DNA of 64,000 bases from Phocaeicola intestinalis. GTDB taxonomy: Bacteria; Bacteroidota; Bacteroidia; Bacteroidales; Bacteroidaceae. A model generated the notes under the pieces. It searched no databases, had not been told where the DNA came from, and worked only from the letters and a program-made list of their open reading frames with translations. How positions within the stretch are numbered: position 1 is the first letter of the stretch; every line of letters begins with the position of its first letter. The translations under genes were made by a program, and so were the position numbers. The DNA lies in the NCBI RefSeq assembly GCF_014837065.1, contig NZ_JACSPP010000007.1, positions 1 to 64,000 of the forward strand, in the 5' to 3' direction. Below, one piece after another: positions 34,476-42,355 of this stretch.

Positions 34476-37226
34476 ATGAAAACAATACAAGAACAGATAA
34501 ACGAACGTATCTTGGTGCTGGACGGGGCGATGGGAACCATGATTCAGCAATACGGACTGACAGAAGAGGATTTCCGTGGAGAACGGTTCCGCGAGGTGCC
34601 CGGCATGTTGAAAGGGTGCAACGATGTGTTGTGCCTGACCCGTCCGGATGTGATAGCAGATATCCACCGTAAATACTTGGAGGCAGGTGCCGATATTATC
34701 GAGACCAATACCTTCAATGCCACCCGTGTGTCGATGGCAGATTATCATTTGGAAGGGTATTGTGCGGAAATCAACCGTGAGGCGGCACGTCTGGCACGCC
34801 GGCTTGCCGATGAATATACGGCAAAGAATCCGGAGAAGCCGCGTTGGGTGGCAGGGTCGGTAGGCCCTACCAACAAGACCTGCTCGATGAGTCCTGATGT
34901 GAACAATCCTGCTTACCGTGCCCTGACCTTCGACGGGCTTGCCGGGGCTTATCTGGAACAGATGACGGCATTGCTGGAAGGTGGGGTAGACACGATTCTG
35001 ATAGAAACCATTTTTGATACCTTGAATGCGAAGGCGGCTATCTGTGCCGCAGAACAGGCGATGGAGCGATGCGGACGCAAGGTGCCTCTGATGCTTTCGG
35101 TCACGGTCTCGGATACGGGCGGACGTACCCTTTCGGGACAAACGCTTGACGCATTCCTGGCTTCGGTGCAGCATGCCGATATCTTCTCTATTGGGTTGAA
35201 CTGTTCGTTCGGTGCCAGACAATTGAAGCCATTCCTGGAGCAACTTGCCCGCCGCGCGCCTTATTATATCAGTGCATATCCCAATGCCGGGCTTCCCAAT
35301 ACGCTGGGACAATACGACCAGACTCCCGAAGAAATGGAGGGGGAAGTAAAAGAGTACATCGATGAGGGCTTGGTGAACATCATCGGTGGATGTTGCGGAA
35401 CGACCGAAGCCTATATCCGGCGGTTTGCTTCGCTGGTGGAAGGCAGAAAACCGCATCAACGGGTGGATGCTTCGAAGTATTTATGGCTTTCGGGCTTGGA
35501 GTTGCTGGAAGTTACGCCCGAAATCAATTTCGTCAACGTAGGCGAGCGGTGTAACGTGGCAGGCTCGCGCAAGTTCCTTCGGCTGATTAATGAAAAAAAA
35601 TACGAGGAAGCTTTGTCCATCGCCCGCAAGCAGGTGGAGGACGGAGCGTTGGTGATTGACATCAATATGGACGACGGTTTGCTGGATGCCGCTCAGGAGA
35701 TGACCACCTTCCTGAACCTCATCGCATCGGAACCCGATATCGCGCGCGTACCTATTATGATAGACTCGTCCAAGTGGGATGTGATACTTGCCGGGCTGAA
35801 ATGCGTGCAGGGCAAAGGCATTGTCAATTCCATTTCATTAAAAGAAGGCGAAGATGCCTTTATCGGACATGCCCGTACGGTCAAGCAATATGGCGCGGCG
35901 GTTATTGTCATGGCTTTTGATGAGAAAGGGCAGGCGGATACCTACGAGCGGAAGATAGAAGTGTGTAGCCGTGCGTACCGGATTTTGACGGAGCAAGTAG
36001 GCTTCCGGCCGCAAGACATCATCTTCGACCCCAACGTGCTGGCGGTAGCTACGGGGATGGAAGAACATAATAATTATGCCGTCGACTTTATCCGTGCAAC
36101 CGGATGGATCCGGAAGAACCTGCCGGGAGCACATGTCAGCGGGGGAGTGAGCAACCTGTCTTTTGCCTTCCGTGGGAATAATTACATCCGCGAGGCGATG
36201 CATGCCGTATTCTTGTATCATGCGATAGCACAAGGCATGGATATGGGTATCGTCAATCCGGCATCGTCGGTGCTTTATACCGATATTCCTGCCGATATTT
36301 TGGAACGTATCGAAGACGTGGTGCTGAACCGCCGTGCCGATGCTGCCGAGCGGTTGATAGAGGTGGCGGAAAAGCTGAAGGCGGAGAAAGAGAATGCCGG
36401 AAATGCACAGGCGGCAGATGCTCATTTGGCATGGAGAAACCATGCGGATGTGGATGTGCGCCTGCAATATGCGTTGGTGAAAGGCATCGGCGATTATCTG
36501 GAAGAAGACTTACAAGAGGCTTTAGGAAGCTATCCCGATGCGGTAAGCATCATCGAAGGACCGCTGATGAAGGGCATGAACCAGGTAGGGGAACTGTTCG
36601 GTTCGGGCAAGATGTTTTTGCCTCAGGTGGTAAAGACGGCACGCACGATGAAGAAGGCGGTGTCCATCTTGCAGCCTTACATCGAAGTGCAGAAGAAAGA
36701 AGGGGCGAAGAAGGCAGGAAAGGTGTTGGTAGCTACGGTAAAGGGAGATGTGCACGACATCGGGAAGAATATCGTGTCGGTCGTGATGGCGTGCAACAAT
36801 TACGAAATCATTGACCTGGGTGTGATGGTTCCCGCCGAGAAGATTGTAGAAACGGCGATACGTGAGAAAGTCGACATCGTAGGATTAAGCGGATTGATAA
36901 CCCCTTCGTTGGAGGAAATGGTGCATGTGGTGCGCGAGCTCGACCGTGCCGGCGTGCATATTCCGGTGATGATTGGAGGGGCTACGACTTCAAAACTTCA
37001 TACGGCACTGAAGATAGCTCCGGTCTATCACGGACCGGTAATTTATATGAAAGATGCATCGCTGAATGCTCCCGTTGCCGCCCGCTTGCTGAATCCGGCA
37101 ACGCATGATGCTTTTGTAAAAGAATTGGCAGACGAATATGAGGCACTGCGTGAAGGCAACAAAGAGAAGCAGGTAAAGTTTGCATCGCTGGAAGAAGCCC
37201 GGAAAAACAAGCTGGAGCTTTTTTGA
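34476..37226 (+). CDS. metH: Cobalamin-dependent methionine synthase, short form
   Basis: A 916-aa enzyme. The homocysteine domain (about 1-320) has zinc Cys in 'NCSFGA' and 'IGGCCGTTEAY'. The pterin (methyl-THF) domain runs from about 345 to 600 ('NFVNVGERCNVAGSRKF'). The B12 cap and binding domain follow from about 640, with 'GDVHDIGKNIV' giving the cobalt-ligating His. The protein ends right after the B12 domain. The usual C-terminal AdoMet-binding reactivation domain (about 300 residues in 1200-aa MetH) is absent. Reactivation must come from another protein, as noted for other Bacteroidales; none is encoded next to it. Confidence 0.96.
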   Translation: MKTIQEQINERILVLDGAMGTMIQQYGLTEEDFRGERFREVPGMLKGCNDVLCLTRPDVIADIHRKYLEAGADIIETNTFNATRVSMADYHLEGYCAEINREAARLARRLADEYTAKNPEKPRWVAGSVGPTNKTCSMSPDVNNPAYRALTFDGLAGAYLEQMTALLEGGVDTILIETIFDTLNAKAAICAAEQAMERCGRKVPLMLSVTVSDTGGRTLSGQTLDAFLASVQHADIFSIGLNCSFGARQLKPFLEQLARRAPYYISAYPNAGLPNTLGQYDQTPEEMEGEVKEYIDEGLVNIIGGCCGTTEAYIRRFASLVEGRKPHQRVDASKYLWLSGLELLEVTPEINFVNVGERCNVAGSRKFLRLINEKKYEEALSIARKQVEDGALVIDINMDDGLLDAAQEMTTFLNLIASEPDIARVPIMIDSSKWDVILAGLKCVQGKGIVNSISLKEGEDAFIGHARTVKQYGAAVIVMAFDEKGQADTYERKIEVCSRAYRILTEQVGFRPQDIIFDPNVLAVATGMEEHNNYAVDFIRATGWIRKNLPGAHVSGGVSNLSFAFRGNNYIREAMHAVFLYHAIAQGMDMGIVNPASSVLYTDIPADILERIEDVVLNRRADAAERLIEVAEKLKAEKENAGNAQAADAHLAWRNHADVDVRLQYALVKGIGDYLEEDLQEALGSYPDAVSIIEGPLMKGMNQVGELFGSGKMFLPQVVKTARTMKKAVSILQPYIEVQKKEGAKKAGKVLVATVKGDVHDIGKNIVSVVMACNNYEIIDLGVMVPAEKIVETAIREKVDIVGLSGLITPSLEEMVHVVRELDRAGVHIPVMIGGATTSKLHTALKIAPVYHGPVIYMKDASLNAPVAARLLNPATHDAFVKELADEYEALREGNKEKQVKFASLEEARKNKLELF

Positions 37227-37302
37227 ATGAAGAATTAGGAATGAAGAATGAAAAATGCCATTCGGCTGAAAACGATTCTTCATTCTTCATTCAAAAAGTT
37301 TT
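37226..37302. repeat. Intergenic iterated repeat (GAATGAAGAATGAA type)
   Basis: GAATGAAGAATTAGGAATGAAGAATG on the left, GATTCTTCATTCTTCATTC on the right. A fold-back between convergent metH and murU-like genes, so it may end both transcripts. Same type at 42245-42355 and 50053-50165. Confidence 0.75.
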
Positions 37303-38021
37303 TCCGCTTGCGCCAATGTTTCCGGTTTTCCGATATCTATTAGGTGAAGATTTTGTGCTATGTATCCACCGATGCGTGCTTCTTTGCAGGTTTGAAGATA
37401 GAAGTCGGTAATGGAAAATTTCCCGGTCCAATGTCCGTCCATATACCGGAAAAGGGAAGGTGAGATAACGTGGATGCCGCTGAAGGCATACGCTTCGTGT
37501 TGTTCGGGATGATAGGCAAAACCGTTGGGCTTGGTTTGCAGGGTCTGTTTGTTTATCCAGCCGCAAAGGCGGGCATTGTCTTTATCGAACAACAAGTAGC
37601 GTGAGGTTTCCCGTTGGCTGACCAATAAGGTTGCATCGTTTGTGCTTTGCCGGTGATAATCGTATAAGGCTTTCAGGTCGGTGTCTGACAATATATCCAC
37701 ATTATGCACCAAAAAAGGCTCATTGCCGCTAAAGAAAGGAATGGCTTTCTTGATGCCTCCGCCTGTATCCAGCAATTCTTCTCTTTCATCGCTGATACGA
37801 ACCGTAATGCCGAAGTTCTGGTGGGCTTGCAGGAAGCTGATGATTTGTTCGCCAAAGTGGTGGATATTGATGACGATTTCAGTAAATCCGGCTTGCTTTA
37901 GCTTTAGGATGACATGTTGCAGCATGGGGATTCCGTTTACAGGGACCAATGCTTTGGGTATCCGGTCGGTCAAGGGCTTGAGCCGGGTTCCCAGACCGGC
38001 GGCAAATATCATGGCTTTCAT
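37287..38021 (-). CDS. Sugar-1-phosphate nucleotidyltransferase, MurU-like
   Basis: A 244-aa GT-A nucleotidyltransferase: 'MIFAAGLGTRLKPLTDRIPK' is the nucleotide-binding signature, followed by 'PVNGIPMLQHVI', then 'EPFLVHNVDILSDTDLKALY' with the metal-binding Asp. Downstream by 6 bp of a gene for an AmgK-like sugar kinase. In Pseudomonas the pair AmgK/MurU phosphorylates MurNAc and makes UDP-MurNAc, bypassing de novo synthesis. By context I assign this gene to peptidoglycan recycling, though a mannose-1-phosphate enzyme is possible. Confidence 0.85.
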   Translation of the reverse strand: MKAMIFAAGLGTRLKPLTDRIPKALVPVNGIPMLQHVILKLKQAGFTEIVINIHHFGEQIISFLQAHQNFGITVRISDEREELLDTGGGIKKAIPFFSGNEPFLVHNVDILSDTDLKALYDYHRQSTNDATLLVSQRETSRYLLFDKDNARLCGWINKQTLQTKPNGFAYHPEQHEAYAFSGIHVISPSLFRYMDGHWTGKFSITDFYLQTCKEARIGGYIAQNLHLIDIGKPETLAQAEKLFE

Positions 38022-38027
38022 GGCATC

Positions 38028-39446
38028 TTAATAGTTATAAGTAATATTTTGTTCCCGGTGAATCACTTCCACCCTCACTCCAAATTGCTCGTGGATGTGT
38101 CGGGCGGTATGTTCGGCTGCATAAACCGAGCGGTGTTGTCCGCCTGTACATCCGAAACAGATGCTCAGGTGGGTAAAACCTCTTTCCAGAAAGCGTTGCA
38201 CATGGGCATCGGCCAGTGCGTATACGTGTTCTAAGAAGGTCAGTATCTCTCCGTCTTCTTCCAGGAACCGGATAACCGGCTCATCGCGTCCGGTCAGTTG
38301 CTTGTAGGCATCGTATTTGCCCGGATTATGGATGGCACGGCAATCGAATACATATCCGCCTCCGTTTCCGGACGGGTCTTCCGGAATCCCTTTCTTATAG
38401 GAAAAGCTCATGACCCGCACCGTAAGCTTGCGCTTGTTCAGTTCGGTGGCATATACGGGAAGCCTGGTTAATTGTTTCAGCACTTTGCATAGGTAAGGAT
38501 ATGCCGGAAAATCCTCTTCCAATAATTGGTCCAGGTTTTCGATGGCATACGGGATGCTTTGCAGGAAGTGTGGCTTCTGTTCAAAGTAACCACGGAATCC
38601 GTAGGCACCCAATACTTGTAAGGTGCGGAAGAGGACGAATTGCCTTAACTGTTCCCTAAAGTAGGATTCGGGCATGGGGCAATAGGCATGAAGGGCGTCC
38701 AGGTAGTCGTGTATCAGCTCTTCACGTAAATGTTGCGGGAATCGTGCTTTGGCTTGCCATAAGAATGAAGCCACATCGTAATAAACGGGTCCTTTCCGTC
38801 CGCCCTGAAAGTCGATGAAGTAAGGTTTCCCTTCCCGTATCATTACATTACGGCTTTGGAAGTCGCGGTACATGAAGGTGGAAAATGTATCGGCAAGCAA
38901 TACTTGCGTCATGTTTTCGAAATCGTCTTCCAGTAAATTTTCCTGAAAGTCAATGCCCGTGGCTTTTAGGAAGCAATATTTGAAATAATTCAAGTCCCAC
39001 AGGATGCTGCGCCGGTTGAATTCAGCTTGCGGGTAGCAGACGGAGAAATCCATGTCTTCCGCTCCTTCGAATTGTATGCGTGGAAGCAGGCGGATGGTTT
39101 GTTTCAGCAAGGATTTTTCTTCGTTGCTGAATGTACCTGTTGTACGTCCGTGCCCAATGGCTTGAAACAGGGAGATGTCTCCCAGGTCTTCTTGCAGGTA
39201 AGCCATAGCGTCATCGGTTTGGGCGTAAACGTGTGGAACGGGCAACCCTTTTGCCTCGAAGTGTTGTGCCATGTACAAGAAAGCACGGTTCTCTGCTTCC
39301 GATGTGCCATATACGCCTATCAGTTGCGGAGTTCCTTTCAGGCGGTAATACTTGCGGTTAGAGCCTGCGCCAGCCAATGGTTCGATGGCTTCGGGGAGAT
39401 GTCCGGTATATGTTTGGTACAGTGTTTGTATGTTTTCTTGATGCAT
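38028..39446 (-). CDS. AmgK-like sugar kinase fused to RapZ C-terminal domain
   Basis: A 472-aa two-part protein. Residues 1-310 are an aminoglycoside-phosphotransferase fold kinase ('AGAGSNRKYYRL', catalytic 'YRDFQSRNVMI', metal-binding 'FIDFQGG'), like AmgK, which phosphorylates MurNAc/GlcNAc at the anomeric position. Residues about 340-470 match the RapZ C-terminal domain ('SFSYKKGIPEDPSGNGGGYV', 'FDCRAIHNPG', 'CFGCTGGQHRSVYAAEHTA'). In E. coli RapZ that domain senses glucosamine-6-phosphate. The RapZ ATPase half is absent. ATG at 39446 is chosen; a longer TTG start would overlap the toxin gene. The MurU-like gene follows by 6 bp. Confidence 0.88.
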   Translation of the reverse strand: MHQENIQTLYQTYTGHLPEAIEPLAGAGSNRKYYRLKGTPQLIGVYGTSEAENRAFLYMAQHFEAKGLPVPHVYAQTDDAMAYLQEDLGDISLFQAIGHGRTTGTFSNEEKSLLKQTIRLLPRIQFEGAEDMDFSVCYPQAEFNRRSILWDLNYFKYCFLKATGIDFQENLLEDDFENMTQVLLADTFSTFMYRDFQSRNVMIREGKPYFIDFQGGRKGPVYYDVASFLWQAKARFPQHLREELIHDYLDALHAYCPMPESYFREQLRQFVLFRTLQVLGAYGFRGYFEQKPHFLQSIPYAIENLDQLLEEDFPAYPYLCKVLKQLTRLPVYATELNKRKLTVRVMSFSYKKGIPEDPSGNGGGYVFDCRAIHNPGKYDAYKQLTGRDEPVIRFLEEDGEILTFLEHVYALADAHVQRFLERGFTHLSICFGCTGGQHRSVYAAEHTARHIHEQFGVRVEVIHREQNITYNY

Positions 39447-39462
39447 AAGTCGTATAGGTGTT

Positions 39463-39801
39463 TCAGAGTCCGTTTTGTGCAAGGATGGCTTTCAATTCGG
39501 CATCGGTCAGGTTTTCACATTCGGATTTGTCGTATAATGTGAGCAGCAATATATCTGCTTTATCCGATGTAACAAGTAAGGTCAGTGTAATGACTCTTGC
39601 CCCACCGCTTTTACCTGTCCCTTTCGAAGTAATAGACATTCTGATTTTGTGTAGTCCTTTACCTAGATCAGTTCCTTGAAATGGATTCTCATGTAATGAA
39701 GCAACAAGCAGATTTACGTCTTCTTTTAAAGATCGGTAACGTTTGCTGAGGCGTTTGAGTTCTTTTAGGAAATAGGGAGTCGGTTTTACATTATAGTTCA
39801 T
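39463..39801 (-). CDS. RelE/YafQ-like toxin
   Basis: A 112-aa protein with the RelE/ParE fold pattern: 'YFLKELKRLSKRYRSLKEDV' helix pair, 'LGKGLHKIRMSITSKGTGKS', then 'ARVITLTLL' and 'ILLLTLYDKSE'. mRNA interferases of this kind cut ribosome-bound mRNA; the family's catalytic residues cannot be fixed with certainty. ATG at 39801 overlaps the antitoxin end by 11 bp, the usual coupling. The AmgK-like gene begins 16 bp after its stop. Confidence 0.8.
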   Translation of the reverse strand: MNYNVKPTPYFLKELKRLSKRYRSLKEDVNLLVASLHENPFQGTDLGKGLHKIRMSITSKGTGKSGGARVITLTLLVTSDKADILLLTLYDKSECENLTDAELKAILAQNGL

Positions 39802-40075
39802 GATATACTTCTTCCCATGTTTGTAGTTGCAATTTTCCATCTTTATAGTGCTTTGCTTCTTGGCAAGCTTGATTGAATCCTTCTTTCAGTTCTTCTTTCG
39901 TGCGATAGGGCACAATGTCTTCTGCCAATGTATCAGTGGCGGTAAGGGGCTGTGCTTTCTCCTTTTGGATAGCAAGCTTCCTGATATAGTCCAATGCTTT
40001 CTTCATGCAGTTTTCATCATCGGCGATGTAACTCAACTGGCGGAACAGTTCCGCATTGATGCTTTTGGTACTCAT
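39791..40075 (-). CDS. Antitoxin of the RelE/YafQ-like module
   Basis: A 94-aa protein directly upstream of and overlapping the toxin. The N-terminus 'FRQLSYIADDENCMKKALDY' is helical and may dimerise. The acidic/amphipathic C-terminus ('KEGFNQACQEAKHYKDGKLQ') would wrap the toxin. Assignment rests mainly on position and size. Confidence 0.75.
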   Translation of the reverse strand: MSTKSINAELFRQLSYIADDENCMKKALDYIRKLAIQKEKAQPLTATDTLAEDIVPYRTKEELKEGFNQACQEAKHYKDGKLQLQTWEEVYHEL

Positions 40076-40140
40076 GTAGGTATCTCCTTCTCCTTATTTT
40101 ATATATGCTTTCCGGCAAAGGTAGTGAAATTTTTCCTGAA

Positions 40141-40178
40141 TAAAAAAAGAGTTACCCGATTTCTCGGATAACCCTTCT
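40141..40178 (-). terminator. tRNA operon terminator
   Basis: Minus strand: GGGTTATCCGA pairs with TCGGGTAACTC around GAAA, then a seven-T run. Confidence 0.85.
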
Positions 40179-40182
40179 TAGG

Positions 40183-40254
40183 TAGCCCGTGGGAGAATCG
40201 AACTCCCCTTTCAAGAATGAAAATCTTGCGTCCTAACCGATAGACGAACGGGCC
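40183..40254 (-). tRNA. tRNA-Glu (UUC), copy 2
   Basis: 72 nt; the 3' CCA is not encoded. The acceptor stem pairs GGCCCGT with ACGGGCT (one G:U). The anticodon stem CAAGA/TCTTG holds loop TTTTCAT, so the anticodon is TTC. The T arm is present (GGGAG TTCGATT CTCCC). Identical to the copy at 40294-40365 and in the same transcript. Confidence 0.95.
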
Positions 40255-40293
40255 ATCTTTCTTTTCTGCCTTGGCAGATGTTGTTTTTGGAAG

Positions 40294-40365
40294 TAGCCCG
40301 TGGGAGAATCGAACTCCCCTTTCAAGAATGAAAATCTTGCGTCCTAACCGATAGACGAACGGGCC
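40294..40365 (-). tRNA. tRNA-Glu (UUC), copy 1
   Basis: Identical in sequence to the copy at 40183-40254, 39 bp upstream of it. Transcribed from the promoter at 40436-40407. Confidence 0.95.
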
Positions 40366-40406
40366 ATCCTTTGTCGTGTTGAGAAGGTGTTTCTCGAACA
40401 CGGGTG

Positions 40407-40436
40407 CAAAGGTACGCATTATTTTTGAATTTGCAA
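40407..40436 (-). promoter_or_regulatory. Promoter of the tRNA-Glu pair
   Basis: Minus strand: TTG (40436-40434), 19 bp, TACCTTTG (40414-40407). Confidence 0.85.
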
Positions 40437-40520
40437 GCGTTTTTGCAATTTTTTTTAATGTGGGAATAAATAATGTGCTAATGTGCCAATGTATGGGCTT
40501 AATAAAAATCTCTGCATTTG

Positions 40521-40551
40521 TTGGGCTTTTCATTTCTTTTTCATACATTTG
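40521..40551 (+). promoter_or_regulatory. Promoter of a structured RNA
   Basis: TTG (40521-40523), 20 bp, TACATTTG (40544-40551). Confidence 0.8.
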
Positions 40552-40558
40552 TCGCATC

Positions 40559-40795
40559 CTTAGAAAAGGATGACATATATTTAGGAAAGAGCGTTTTGAA
40601 GATATTATCCTATCGTGGAATTTGGACAATTTCATAAGCCGAGGATAATAAGCAAGAACGCTCACGTCAATGTTATATACCTATCTCATGTGCGAGTAGC
40701 TTATATATCCTTTGGCGTGGGCTATTGTTTATTACTCGGTTTAGGCAGTCCAGAGCCTCGCGATAGTAATACGCAATGGTTCCCACGCCTTTTTT
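40559..40795 (+). ncRNA. Structured ncRNA candidate, about 235 nt
   Basis: Starts just after a consensus promoter and ends in a terminator, with no good ORF. Three helices are visible. Hairpin 1 pairs GAGCGTT with AACGCTC and TATTATCCT with AGGATAATA (40588-40658). Hairpin 2 brackets TATATA repeats (about 40673-40708). Hairpin 3 pairs GGCGTGGG-TATTG with CAAT-CCCACGCC and ATTACT with AGTAAT (40714-40789), followed by seven T. It could be a free small RNA (6S-like or one of the Bacteroidales motif RNAs) or a leader controlling the lipoprotein gene at 40841. I cannot assign a family. Confidence 0.65.
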
Positions 40796-40840
40796 GTATA
40801 AACGCTTGTGGGGGGGACAGCAAGCATAAATTGAAATACA

Positions 40841-41578
40841 ATGAAAACATGGAAATGGTTGGCTATGACTTTCATGGCTACAACATTGGCAACAAGTTTT
40901 ACGGCTTGTAGTGATGATGATGAACCTTCGAATGAAAATCCCGTGTTAGGTACGACTGGTAAAAGGCTGGTTCAAGAATTGGAGAATGGAAATCCGGATG
41001 ATTCGTACACTTACTATTATGGTACCGATGGCTGGCTGATTAGAGCAATTTCAGATAATGATCCATCAGATAATTCTAGCCAGTCCATTACGTACGAAAA
41101 GAGAGACGGATATACTTATGCGACTACGACATGGAATGATGGGGACAAAGCGGAATGTATGTTTGACAATTTAATGCGGATAGCAGGTGATGCGACTTGT
41201 TCCTACGATGAAGAAGGGCATTTGGTAAGATATGGTGACGTTACATTTGAATGGGAAAATGGGAACGTATCAAAAGTTCATGCCCATGATGGGACTACCA
41301 CATATACCTATTACACAGACTTGGAAAATAAATTTCCAGTATATCCGGATCCCGTAACAGAAGAGGTGGACGAATATATCATGTTATTGACAGCTCATCC
41401 ACAACTTTTTGGCGTACCGTGTAAGAATCTCGTTAAAAGTGAAGTAAACCCTTATGCTACTTGCAATTATACATACGAACTTGATTCGGATGGCTATGTA
41501 TTGTCAGCCATAATAGAAATAGTTGATGGTGAAGATAAAGGTGAAAAGGGCGTTTATTTTAGCTACAAATGGGAATGA
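40841..41578 (+). CDS. Lipoprotein, DUF4595-like
   Basis: A 245-aa protein with lipobox 'LATSFTAC' then Asp-rich 'SDDDEPSNE', a Bacteroidales lipoprotein export-like signal favouring surface exposure. The body is made of YD/RHS-like beta repeats ('YYYGTDGWLIRAI', 'CSYDEEGHLVRYGDVTFEWE', 'YELDSDGYVLSAI'), as in DUF4595 proteins. No catalytic motif. It lies 45 bp after the structured RNA, so its expression may depend on read-through of that terminator. Confidence 0.75.
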   Translation: MKTWKWLAMTFMATTLATSFTACSDDDEPSNENPVLGTTGKRLVQELENGNPDDSYTYYYGTDGWLIRAISDNDPSDNSSQSITYEKRDGYTYATTTWNDGDKAECMFDNLMRIAGDATCSYDEEGHLVRYGDVTFEWENGNVSKVHAHDGTTTYTYYTDLENKFPVYPDPVTEEVDEYIMLLTAHPQLFGVPCKNLVKSEVNPYATCNYTYELDSDGYVLSAIIEIVDGEDKGEKGVYFSYKWE

Positions 41579-41685
41579 ACAAGTATGTGAGTTATAGTTA
41601 ATCAGAAATGAATTGCGAAAAATCACTTGTCATATTCTTGTAGTCTTGCGTCCCCGAATGCATTCACGGATAGTTTTATGTGTGT

Positions 41686-41970
41686 ATGGTTAGCCATACG
41701 GATGTAGAGACGCAAGACCTTGCGTCTCTACAAATATGCAACAAATCTTGGCAGGTATTTGAAAGAGTATGTGTCGGAGTTTTTACTGTAATACTGTTCG
41801 TAGGATTTTATGGGATGATACTATTGAATGTAGATTATACAGATGAAAACACAATAATAAAGATGGTTGGAGGATTGCCTTTGATAGGAATCGTCTTTAT
41901 GTACGTTTCCTATGTTATATTTATAAGTACGATACAACCAATTATGATAAAAAACATTTCGAAAAAATGA
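41686..41970 (+). CDS. Small two-helix membrane protein, uncertain
   Basis: A 94-aa frame from ATG 41686 with two hydrophobic helices ('VCVGVFTVILFVGFYGMILL' and 'GLPLIGIVFMYVSYVIFIST') and a basic tail. Its N-terminal part is encoded by a 30-bp hairpin repeat (41703-41732), so the start may be further in, or the ORF may be a relic. No family recognised. Confidence 0.4.
   Translation: MVSHTDVETQDLASLQICNKSWQVFERVCVGVFTVILFVGFYGMILLNVDYTDENTIIKMVGGLPLIGIVFMYVSYVIFISTIQPIMIKNISKK
41703..41732. repeat. Perfect 14-bp-arm hairpin TGTAGAGACGCAAG
   Basis: TGTAGAGACGCAAG, two-base loop AC, CTTGCGTCTCTACA. Looks like an extragenic palindromic element. Related text ('TCTTGTAGTCTTGCGTCC') lies 60 bp upstream. 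Confidence 0.85.
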
Positions 41971-42004
41971 AAGCATGAAAGACGAAAGCAAAAATTGACT
42001 AACT

Positions 42005-42247
42005 TTGGCATTCCTGAAATGCATAGAGACAGATGAAGGCATAAACGACAATACTTGCAAGCAATACGCTTATTTGGCTCTTGGAGAAACAGATAAAGCG
42101 ATAGCCTATCTTCGTCAGGCTATCGACAACGGATACAGAAACATCAGACACATGGAAAAAGACGACGACATGGATAATATCCGAGATATGAAAGAGTTTC
42201 AGGAACTGCTGAAAAGCATCAGAAAAATGAAGAACCTTTGGAAATGA
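42005..42247 (+). pseudogene. C-terminal TPR-protein fragment
   Basis: An 80-codon frame without an ATG at its start. It reads as the end of a tetratricopeptide protein ('YLALGETDKAIAYLRQAIDN', then 'DDDMDNIRDMKEFQELLKSI'). The N-terminal repeats are missing, so it is a remnant. Confidence 0.65.
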
Positions 42248-42355
42248 AGAATTAAGAATGAAGAACGAAGAATTGCTCCGCCCGCATGGAATTGGCTAAC
42301 GCCGAACGTTGTTTCTTCATTCTTCATTCCTCATTCTTCATTCAAGAAGGTTCTT
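42245..42355. repeat. Intergenic iterated repeat (GAATGAAGAA type)
   Basis: GAAGAATTAAGAATGAAGAACGAAG on the left and TTCTTCATTCTTCATTCCTCATTCTTC on the right. Nearly the same block, including GGTTCTTCATT, recurs at 50053-50165. Confidence 0.8.

Noticed and set aside
34461-35459. 332-aa minus ORF opposite metH
   Set aside because: Antisense shadow of the homocysteine domain.
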